A stretch of DNA of 64,000 nt. Source: Massilia rhizosphaerae (GTDB lineage: Bacteria; Pseudomonadota; Gammaproteobacteria; Burkholderiales; Burkholderiaceae_D). The stretch lies in assembly GCF_016093545.1 (NCBI RefSeq), contig NZ_JADKYX010000019.1, positions 1 to 64,000 on the forward strand, read 5' to 3'. The notes below the pieces were generated by a model that worked only from the letters and a program-made list of their open reading frames with translations, was not told where the DNA came from and did not search any database. Numbering within the stretch: the stretch's first letter is position 1; every line of letters starts with the position of its first letter. This document shows positions 1-9,085 of the stretch, in pieces. Position numbers and translations under genes: made by a program.

Positions 1-657
1 GCCGGCGGCCCGACCCGCAGCGCCATCGCGTTCGCGCAGGAAGCCGAACGCCTCGGCGCCAAGGGCGTGCTGCTGCTGCCGCACTACCTGACCGAAGCGA
101 GCCAGGACGGCCTCGTCGCCCACGTGGAACAGGTCTGCAAATCGGTGAAGATCGGCGTCGTCGTGTACAACCGCGCCCAGTGCCGGCTCACGCCCGACTC
201 GCTGGCCAAATTGGCGGACCGCTGCCCCAACCTGATCGGCTTCAAGGACGGCATCGGCGACATCGAACTGATGGTCTCGATCTGGCGCCGCATGGGCGAC
301 CGCTTCAGCTACCTGGGCGGCCTGCCGACGGCGGAAGTGTATGCGGCCGCGTACAAGGCGCTGGGCGTGCCGGTATACTCGTCGGCCGTGTTCAACTTCG
401 TGCCGAAGCTGGCGATGGACTTCTACCGCGCCGTCGCCAGGGACGACCAGGCGACGACGAACCGCCTGCTGGACGAGTTCTTCCTGCCGTACCTGGCGAT
501 CCGCAACCGCAAGGCCGGCTACGCAGTGTCCATCATCAAGGCCGGCGCCCGCCTCGTGGGCCGCGACGCCGGTCCGGTGCGCGCGCCGCTGACGGACCTG
601 ACGGAAGAAGAGCACGCGATGCTGGACAAGCTGATCAAGGCGCAAGGCGCCCAATAA
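1..657 (+). CDS. kdgD: 5-dehydro-4-deoxyglucarate dehydratase, 3' part
   Basis: The gene begins before the window; the reading frame is open from base 1 and ends at TAA 655-657. The visible part is the C-terminal two thirds of a DHDPS/NAL-superfamily TIM barrel of about 300 residues. GFKDGIGDIE carries the Lys expected to form the Schiff base, and VVYNRAQ carries the conserved Tyr region. KdgD dehydrates and decarboxylates 5-keto-4-deoxy-D-glucarate to alpha-ketoglutarate semialdehyde in the oxidative galacturonate/glucarate route. The next gene encodes the dehydrogenase for that product, 25 bp downstream, followed by a hexuronate-type transporter and an SMP-30 lactonase. That context favours KdgD over DapA or another aldolase. 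The 5' end and promoter lie outside the window. Confidence 0.88.
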   Translation, partial: AGGPTRSAIAFAQEAERLGAKGVLLLPHYLTEASQDGLVAHVEQVCKSVKIGVVVYNRAQCRLTPDSLAKLADRCPNLIGFKDGIGDIELMVSIWRRMGDRFSYLGGLPTAEVYAAAYKALGVPVYSSAVFNFVPKLAMDFYRAVARDDQATTNRLLDEFFLPYLAIRNRKAGYAVSIIKAGARLVGRDAGPVRAPLTDLTEEEHAMLDKLIKAQGAQ

Positions 658-682
658 CCACCGACACGCAAAGGAAGACCCC

Positions 683-2263
683 ATGACCATCCAAGGTGAA
701 ATGATCATCGGCCGCCGCATCGTGCGCGGCGGCGCCGGCACCGTGCGCGCCTTCAACCCGGCCACCCGTGCGCAGATGGAGCCCGAATTCGGCCTCGCGA
801 CGGAGCAGGACGTCACGGCCGCGTGCGAGCTCGCCGAGCAGGCGTTCGACGCCTACCGCAGCGTCCCGCTCGAGCAGCGCGCCCGCTTCCTGGAAACCAT
901 CGCCGACCGCATCATGGACATCGGCCCGGCGCTTATCGAACGCGCCACGGCCGAATCGGGCCTGCCGACGGCGCGCCTGGAAGGCGAACGGGGACGCACG
1001 TGCAACCAGCTGCGCCTGTTCGCCAAGGTCGTGCGCGACGGGCACTTCCTGGAAGCGACGCTGGATTCCGCCCTGCCGCAGCGCACGCCGCCCCGCTCGG
1101 ACCTGCGCATGCGCAAGATCGGCCTGGGCCCGGTCGCCGTGTTCGGCGCCTCCAACTTCCCGCTCGCGTTCTCCGTTGCCGGCGGCGACACCGCGTCCGC
1201 GCTGGCGGCCGGTTGCCCCGTCGTCGTGAAGGCGCACAGCGCCCACCTGGGCACGTCGGAACTGGTCGGCAAGGCCGTGCTCCAGGCGGCCGAGGATTGC
1301 GGCATGCCGGACGGCGTGTTCTCGATGCTGATCGGCGAAGGCCGCGTGGCCGGCCAGGCGCTGGCCGCGCATCCGGCCATCAAGGCGGTGGGCTTCACCG
1401 GCTCGCGCCAGGGCGGCCTCGCGCTCGTGCGCACGGCGAACGCGCGCCACGAACCGATCCCCGTGTATGCCGAAATGAGCAGCATCAATCCGGTGTTCCT
1501 GCTGCCGGGGGCGCTGGCGGCCGGCGGCGCCAAGCTGGCGCAGGGCTTCGTCGATTCGCTCACGCTGGGCGTCGGCCAGTTCTGCACGAACCCGGGCCTC
1601 GTCATCGGCCTCGCCGGCCCCGACCTCGACGCGTTCGCCGCCGCCGCGACCGACGCCCTGGGCGCCAAGGGCGCTGGCACGATGCTCACGGCCGGCATCC
1701 ACCAGGCCTATGTCGACGCGGTCGGCCGCCGCTCCGGCATCGATGGCGTCAAACTGCTTGCGCAAGGCGGCGCGGAAGGCACGGGCTGCGCCGCGCAGGC
1801 CGCGCTGTACGCCTGCGACGCCGCCACCTACCTCGCGACCCCGGCGCTGGACGAAGAGATCTTCGGACCGGCATCGCTCGTGATCGCATGCCGCGACGAA
1901 GCGGAGATGCTGGCCGTCGCGCGCCGCCTGGAAGGCCAGCTGACGGCCACCGTGCACGCCACGCCGGCCGACCGCGCGCTGGCCGCCGGCCTGCTGCCGA
2001 CGCTGGAGCGCAAGGCGGGCCGCGTGCTGTTCAACGGCTTCCCGACCGGCGTCGAGGTGTCGCACGCGATGGTGCACGGCGGCCCGTTCCCGGCCACGTC
2101 GGACAGCCGTTCCACGTCCGTCGGCGCCACGGCGATCGAACGCTTCCTGCGCCCCGTGTGCTACCAGGACGTGCCGGCCGACCTGCTGCCGGCCGAGCTG
2201 CGCGACGACAATCCGCTGCACCTGGCGCGCATGGTCGACGGCAGCCTGCAGGGCGCGCAATAA
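683..2263 (+). CDS. alpha-ketoglutarate semialdehyde dehydrogenase (NADP-dependent ALDH)
   Basis: A 526-residue aldehyde dehydrogenase that would oxidise alpha-ketoglutarate semialdehyde (2,5-dioxopentanoate) to 2-oxoglutarate in the cytoplasm. Visible motifs are FGASNFPLAFSVAGGD (cofactor-binding region), GFTGSRQGG, the general-base Glu near residue 264 (AEMSS) and the catalytic Cys near residue 301 (GQFCTNPG). The length and the FCTNPG form fit the KGSADH branch of the family rather than a betaine or succinate semialdehyde enzyme. It starts 25 bp after kdgD, with AAGGAAGACC just upstream of ATG 683. The upstream gene makes its substrate. The hydroxyproline cluster at 27644-34216 makes the same substrate but has no dehydrogenase of its own, so this enzyme may serve both pathways (inference). 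Confidence 0.9.
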   Translation: MTIQGEMIIGRRIVRGGAGTVRAFNPATRAQMEPEFGLATEQDVTAACELAEQAFDAYRSVPLEQRARFLETIADRIMDIGPALIERATAESGLPTARLEGERGRTCNQLRLFAKVVRDGHFLEATLDSALPQRTPPRSDLRMRKIGLGPVAVFGASNFPLAFSVAGGDTASALAAGCPVVVKAHSAHLGTSELVGKAVLQAAEDCGMPDGVFSMLIGEGRVAGQALAAHPAIKAVGFTGSRQGGLALVRTANARHEPIPVYAEMSSINPVFLLPGALAAGGAKLAQGFVDSLTLGVGQFCTNPGLVIGLAGPDLDAFAAAATDALGAKGAGTMLTAGIHQAYVDAVGRRSGIDGVKLLAQGGAEGTGCAAQAALYACDAATYLATPALDEEIFGPASLVIACRDEAEMLAVARRLEGQLTATVHATPADRALAAGLLPTLERKAGRVLFNGFPTGVEVSHAMVHGGPFPATSDSRSTSVGATAIERFLRPVCYQDVPADLLPAELRDDNPLHLARMVDGSLQGAQ

Positions 2264-2337
2264 TCATCGCGTAGACATCCGGCCGGGGGAGACACCGGCC
2301 ACGCACAGTCGGCACACACTCGATAGAAGGCCTGACC

Positions 2338-3741
2338 ATGACTCAAACTCGCACGAGCGCCGCCGCGGCCAACGCCGGCGGCAACTTCCGGTGGACGATC
2401 TGCGCCCTGCTGTTCTTCGCCACCACCGTCAACTACCTGGACCGCCAGGTCCTCAGTCTTCTCGCACCGTCGCTGTCGAAGGAATTCGGCTGGTCGAACA
2501 CGGACTACGCCAACATCGCCGCCGCATTCCAGTTCATGTACGCGATCGCCCTGCTGTTCGCGGGCCGCATCGTCGACCGCCTCGGCACCAAGACCGCGTA
2601 CACGCTCGCCATCGTCGTCTGGTCCGCCGGCGCCGTCGCCCACGCCTATTCGATCGAGCTGGGCGCGGGCTTGAAATCCATGCTGGGACTCGCGGTGCCG
2701 GCCTCCGTCGTCGGCTTCGTCATCGCGCGCACCATCCTCGCGATCGGCGAAGCGGGCAACTTCCCCGCCGCGATCCGCGCGACGGCCGAGTATTTTCCCA
2801 AGTCGGAGCGCTCGTTCGCGACGGGCATCTTCAATTCCGGCGCCAACATCGGCGCGATCCTGGCGCCGCTGACGGTGCCGATCCTCGCCGCGATCTGGGG
2901 CTGGCAGGCCGCGTTCATCTGGATCGGCGGGATCGGCTTCCTGTGGGTCGTGTTCTGGGTCTTCCTGTTCGACGAACCGGCGCGCCAGCGCCGCTTGTCG
3001 CGCGCGGAACTCGACTATATCCGCAGCGACGACGCCGCCGCCGACAAGCCGACCTGCGCGGTCGCCGCGACGGGCCCCGCGCCCGGCTGGCTGACCCTGC
3101 TCGGCCTGCGCCAGACCTGGGCGTTCATCGTCGGTAAATTCATGACCGACGGCGTGTGGTGGTTCTTCCTGTTCTGGCTGCCGAAATACCTGACCGACAA
3201 ATACGGCGTGGCGACGTCCGACCTCGTGCTGCCGCTGGCCGTCCTGTACAGCATGACGATGGTGGGCAGCATCGGCGGCGGCGCGCTGCCGTCGCGCTAC
3301 ATGCGGCGCGGCGAGGCCCCCTACGACAGCCGCATGAAGGCGATGCTCCTGATCGCCTTCTTCCCGCTCGTCGTGCTGCTGGCGCAGCCGCTGGGCCATC
3401 TCGGCTACTGGGTGCCCGTCCTGCTGATCGGCGTGGGCGCCTCCGCCCACCAGGCATGGTCGTGCAATCTGCTGACGATCACGTCGGACCTGTTCCCCCG
3501 CCATTGCGTGGCGTCCGTCGTCGGCATCGGCGGCCTGGCGGGCGGCATCGGCGGCGTGCTGGTCACGAAGGCCGGCGGCATGCTGTTCGACTACTACGGC
3601 GCCCAGGGCCAGATCCAGACGGGCTACATGATCATGTTCGCGTTCTGCGCACTGGCGTACCTGCTGGCCTGGGCCATCATGAAGCTGCTGGTGCCGGCCC
3701 AGGGCACGGCCCGCCTGCCGGAGGAGCTGGCGCATGCTTGA
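2338..3741 (+). CDS. MFS transporter, hexuronate (ExuT-like) family
   Basis: A 467-residue major facilitator protein with about twelve hydrophobic segments, predicted in the inner membrane. VNYLDRQVLSLLAP in the first helix and the RIVDRLGTK loop after helix 2 are typical of the anion:cation symporter/hexuronate branch (ExuT, GudP, GarP). The substrate is inferred from context: it follows kdgD and the semialdehyde dehydrogenase and overlaps an SMP-30 lactonase by 8 nt, so import of galacturonate, glucuronate, glucarate or galactarate is the likely job. The 74-bp gap from the previous gene holds only imperfect GC-rich repeats. Which sugar acid it carries cannot be read from the sequence. Confidence 0.85.
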   Translation: MTQTRTSAAAANAGGNFRWTICALLFFATTVNYLDRQVLSLLAPSLSKEFGWSNTDYANIAAAFQFMYAIALLFAGRIVDRLGTKTAYTLAIVVWSAGAVAHAYSIELGAGLKSMLGLAVPASVVGFVIARTILAIGEAGNFPAAIRATAEYFPKSERSFATGIFNSGANIGAILAPLTVPILAAIWGWQAAFIWIGGIGFLWVVFWVFLFDEPARQRRLSRAELDYIRSDDAAADKPTCAVAATGPAPGWLTLLGLRQTWAFIVGKFMTDGVWWFFLFWLPKYLTDKYGVATSDLVLPLAVLYSMTMVGSIGGGALPSRYMRRGEAPYDSRMKAMLLIAFFPLVVLLAQPLGHLGYWVPVLLIGVGASAHQAWSCNLLTITSDLFPRHCVASVVGIGGLAGGIGGVLVTKAGGMLFDYYGAQGQIQTGYMIMFAFCALAYLLAWAIMKLLVPAQGTARLPEELAHA

Positions 3742-4621
3742 CGCCAACGTGGAACGCGTCGCCGGCGTCACCTGCGCCGTGGGCGAGAGCCCGGTCTGGC
3801 ACGCGCAGGAACAGGCCTGGTACTGGGTCGACATCCCGGCGCGCCGCATCTGGCGGCTGGATTACGCGACCGGCGCGACGCGCCACTGGACGGCGGCCGA
3901 GATGGTCGCGTGCATCGCGCCGCGCGCGCGCGGGGGGCTCGTCGCCGGCATGGTAAGCGGCATCTTCGCCGTCGACCTGCTTGACGACGGCACCGTGCGC
4001 GCCGAACGCCTCGGCGCGCCGCCCGAGCTGGCGCCCGGCATGCGCTTCAACGACGGCCGCACCGACCGCCAGGGCCGCTTCTGGAGCGGCACGATGTGGA
4101 TGGACATGGCCGCCGCGCTGCCGATCGGGCGGCTGTACCGCTACGACGGCGGCGGGCTGTCGGCGCCGCTCGTGTCGGGCCTCGTCACGCAGAACGGCCT
4201 CGCGTGGTCGCCGGACGGGCGCACGATGTACCTGTCCGATTCGCACCCGACGCGGCGGCGCGTGTGGGCGTTCGACTACGACGTCGACGCGGGCGTGCCG
4301 TACAACCGCCGGCTGTTCGTGGACATGGCCGCGTACACGGGCCGGCCGGACGGCGCGACGATGGATGCCGACGGCTGCTACTGGGTCGCCGGGAACGACG
4401 GTGCCAGCCTGCTCCGGTTCGCGCCGAGCGGGAAGCTGGACCGGGAGCTCGCGCTGCCGGTGGCCAAGCCGTCGATGCCCTGCTTCGGCGGGCCCGATCT
4501 CGATACCTTGCTTGTCACGTCGATCGTGCAGGCGGGCCGCGAGGACGATGCGCTGGCGGGTGCGGTGCTGTTCGTGCGGCCGGGGGTGCGGGGGGTGGTG
4601 GACGTTGCTTGTGGCTGGTGA
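3734..4621 (+). CDS. SMP-30/gluconolactonase family protein
   Basis: A 295-residue six-bladed propeller lactonase. It opens with GESPVWH containing the metal-binding Glu and has RFNDGRTDRQGRFWSGTM and NGLAWSPDGRTMYLSDS, the metal-binding Asn and Asp stretches of SMP-30 enzymes. Such enzymes hydrolyse sugar-acid lactones; with the neighbouring genes, galactaro- or glucaro-lactone is the likely substrate. The ATG lies inside the end of the transporter gene (8-nt overlap), so the two are translationally coupled. The C-terminus after VRPGVRG diverges from the usual LPEP-type ending and runs into G/T-rich sequence just before a palindromic repeat. A small terminal replacement by a repeat element is possible. 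Confidence 0.85.
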   Translation: MLDANVERVAGVTCAVGESPVWHAQEQAWYWVDIPARRIWRLDYATGATRHWTAAEMVACIAPRARGGLVAGMVSGIFAVDLLDDGTVRAERLGAPPELAPGMRFNDGRTDRQGRFWSGTMWMDMAAALPIGRLYRYDGGGLSAPLVSGLVTQNGLAWSPDGRTMYLSDSHPTRRRVWAFDYDVDAGVPYNRRLFVDMAAYTGRPDGATMDADGCYWVAGNDGASLLRFAPSGKLDRELALPVAKPSMPCFGGPDLDTLLVTSIVQAGREDDALAGAVLFVRPGVRGVVDVACGW

Positions 4622-4636
4622 GTGCCGGTGGGTGCT

Positions 4637-4667
4637 GGTGGGCGCGGGGCGCCCACCCTACGTTTTT
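4637..4667 (+). repeat. REP-like palindrome with T-tract
   Basis: A perfect 9-bp inverted repeat (GGTGGGCGC 4637-4645, GCGCCCACC 4649-4657) with a GGG loop, followed by CTACG and five T at 4663-4667. It lies 15 bp after the SMP-30 stop. Palindromes built around GGTGGGC/GCCCACCCTACG are commonly dispersed in this bacterial group (recalled, not checked). Here it could also end the kdgD operon transcript. Confidence 0.55.
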
Positions 4668-4756
4668 CGGCGGCCGACGCTTGTCGGTTAGTTGCAAATT
4701 ACAGGAAAACTGACTGTGCGGCAACACGGTCCGGGCCGATGCGGTATCGTGTCGGC

Positions 4757-5377
4757 ATGAACGACAGCATCCATTTCTACGAACCGCGCGCCGGCCACGG
4801 CCTGCCGCACGATCCCTTCAACGCCATCGTCGGGCCCCGCCCCATCGGCTGGATCTCGACCAGGAGCCGGGCCGGCGTCCCGAACCTCGCGCCGTACAGC
4901 TTCTTCAACGCCTTCAACTACACGCCGCCCATCGTCGGTTTCGCCAGCATCGGGTACAAGGACACCGTCCGCAATGCCGAGGAAACGGGAGAGTTCTGCT
5001 GGAACCTGGCCACGCGCGCCCTCGCCGAGCGCATGAACGCCACGTGCGCGGCCGTGCCGCCCGACGTCGACGAGTTCGCGCTGGCCGCCCTCACGCCCGT
5101 CCCGTCGCGGCTCGTCGCCGTGCCGCGCGTGGGGGAAGCGCCCGTCTCGTTCGAGTGCAAGGTCACCCAGGTCGTGCGCCTGCACGGCGCGGACGGGCAG
5201 CCGGCGCCGAGCTGGCTCGTGCTGGGCGAAGTCGTGGGCGTGCACATCGAGCGCGCCCTGCTCCGGGACGGCGTCTACGACACGGCGCACGCGGGCCACA
5301 TCCTGCGCGGCGGCGGGCCGGCCGATTATTTCGACGTCGGGCCGGACCAGCTCTTCCGCATGTCGAGGCCTGCGTAA
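4757..5377 (+). CDS. flavin reductase family protein (FMN-binding split barrel)
   Basis: A 206-residue protein with the split-barrel flavin-binding pattern: DPFNAIVGPRPIGWIST near the N-terminus, then NLAPYSFFNAFNYTPPIVGF and RNAEETGEFCWNLAT. This is the DIM6/NTAB-type flavin reductase or flavoprotein oxygenase family; no partner monooxygenase is adjacent, so the physiological reaction is unknown. An in-frame ATG at 4739 would add six residues, but the alignment to the family starts at 4757. It is separated from the uronate operon by a palindrome and reads in the same direction as maeB 276 bp downstream. Confidence 0.8.
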   Translation: MNDSIHFYEPRAGHGLPHDPFNAIVGPRPIGWISTRSRAGVPNLAPYSFFNAFNYTPPIVGFASIGYKDTVRNAEETGEFCWNLATRALAERMNATCAAVPPDVDEFALAALTPVPSRLVAVPRVGEAPVSFECKVTQVVRLHGADGQPAPSWLVLGEVVGVHIERALLRDGVYDTAHAGHILRGGGPADYFDVGPDQLFRMSRPA

Positions 5378-5653
5378 CATCCGCAATTTGTGGCGAGGTA
5401 GGCAACCTCGGCCGCGATCACGTATGATCGCGTATCGCCGTCGACCACGGCGCCCCCGTCCGCGCCTGCGCCAGGAGCGCGCGCACAGCCCCGGCCACCA
5501 CGCCGCGCGGGCGACGGGCGGCGCATCGCATGGCGCCGCTGACCCGCAGCGGCGCGCGTCCCGGCCCACGTCGCCCGCACGGTCCCTGCCGCGCGCGGTG
5601 GCGGCAGCACAGAATTCACAACATCGTCCGCTCGAAGCGGCATAGGAGAAACC

Positions 5654-7855
<2,202 letters not shown>

Positions 7856-7871
7856 GCACGTCCGCTAAGCA

Positions 7872-7903
7872 GCCCGCCGGGCGCATCCGTTGCCCCGGCG
7901 GGC
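7872..7903 (+). terminator. probable terminator after maeB
   Basis: GCCCGCCGGG (7872-7881) pairs perfectly with CCCGGCGGGC (7894-7903) across a 12-nt loop, followed by CGATTCTTT. The T-run is weak, so this is a probable rather than certain intrinsic terminator for maeB. Confidence 0.5.
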
Positions 7904-7957
7904 CGATTCTTTGCTAAGCTGTCGAGCTGAAACCGATTTCATTCAGCCCGACAGCCT

Positions 7958-8998
7958 ATGCCCACTCCACGTAAAACCGTCCTCGCGCTGGCCCTGCCCT
8001 GCGCCCTCATGGCCGCCGCCCACGCGGCCGACATTCCCGTCCACACGCTCGCCAACGGCAGCGTGCACGCCACCGTCACCGACGCCATCGGCGGCCGCCT
8101 GCTGTCGTTCGCGCTGGCGGGCAGGTCCAACTTCCTCAAGGTCGACACCGCGGCCGGCGATCCGGGCGCGCCCATCGGCGCCACCACGGACAACGTCGGC
8201 TACCTGGGTCACGAGATCTGGATCGGGCCGCAGAAGGAATGGTGGTCGCACCAGGATGTGAACCCCGGGCGCGCCGGCGCATCGTGGCCGCCCGACCCGT
8301 GGCTGAGTCTCGCCCGCTACAAGATCGAGGACGCGCACCCCGACGCCGTCACGCTCGCCAGCCCGGCCAGCCCCGTGAACGGCCTGCAGCTCGTCAAGCG
8401 CTACAGCCTCGTGGCGGGCAAGCCGCACAGCCTGCGGCTGGACGTCGACGCGGCCAACACCCGCAAGAACCAGGTGGCATGGGACATCTGGTTCAACACG
8501 CGCGCCCATGCGGACACCCGCGTGTACGTGCCCGTCGCGCGCCGCGACGACGTGCGCCAGCAGGCCATCGAGCCCAAGCCGGACATGGTGCCGCTGACGT
8601 GGACCCTGGCCGACGGCCTGTTCTCTCTGGACGCCTACCCGGCCGGCAAGGGCCGGCCGCACCGCAACGGCAAGATGCTGCTGCAGCCGTCCGCCGGCTG
8701 GATGGCGGGATTCCACGGCGGCCAGGTCCTCGTGATCCAGTTCGCGCACCAGCCGCGCGCTGCCATCCATCCGGACCAGGGCCAGGTCGAGCTGTACAAC
8801 GACTGGCAGCCGGACGCCCCGGACCAGGGGTTGATGGAGATGGAGGTGCACGCGCCGTACGTGAAGCTGGCGCCGGGTCGCCATATGCAGGCGTCCGAGC
8901 AATGGACGCTGCTGTCCTACGACGGACCGGACACCCGCCAGGCGCAGGTGGCGTTCCTGCGCGCGCATGCGCGCGAACTGGGTCTGGTCGGCATCTGA
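7958..8998 (+). CDS. secreted DUF4380-type protein
   Basis: A 346-residue protein with a signal peptide ending near residue 23 (LPCALMAAAHAA). The mature part begins HTLANGSVHATVTDAIGGR and contains LGHEIWIGPQKEWW and WPPDPWLSL, consistent with the beta-sandwich, galactose-mutarotase-like DUF4380 family (assignment by motif memory). The function is unknown; a periplasmic carbohydrate-related role fits the surroundings. It is convergent with the TonB receptor at 9086 and shares an 87-bp gap with it that carries a strong hairpin. Upstream it is isolated from maeB by a terminator-like hairpin, so it is probably transcribed alone. Confidence 0.65.
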   Translation: MPTPRKTVLALALPCALMAAAHAADIPVHTLANGSVHATVTDAIGGRLLSFALAGRSNFLKVDTAAGDPGAPIGATTDNVGYLGHEIWIGPQKEWWSHQDVNPGRAGASWPPDPWLSLARYKIEDAHPDAVTLASPASPVNGLQLVKRYSLVAGKPHSLRLDVDAANTRKNQVAWDIWFNTRAHADTRVYVPVARRDDVRQQAIEPKPDMVPLTWTLADGLFSLDAYPAGKGRPHRNGKMLLQPSAGWMAGFHGGQVLVIQFAHQPRAAIHPDQGQVELYNDWQPDAPDQGLMEMEVHAPYVKLAPGRHMQASEQWTLLSYDGPDTRQAQVAFLRAHARELGLVGI

Positions 8999-9020
8999 CC
9001 CGGGCGGCCGACGGCGCACC

Positions 9021-9056
9021 AAAGAAAAATGCCGTCCAGGCGAACCTGGACGGCAT
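9021..9056 (-). terminator. intrinsic terminator of the TonB receptor gene
   Basis: A perfect 12-bp stem, ATGCCGTCCAGG (9029-9040) with CCTGGACGGCAT (9045-9056), and a CGAA loop. On the minus strand it is followed by TTTTTCTTT (complement of 9021-9029). It lies 30 bp past the stop of the receptor gene and would also block read-through between the convergent genes. Confidence 0.85.
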
Positions 9057-9085
9057 GTCGTCATGCGGCGACGTTACGGCTTACG

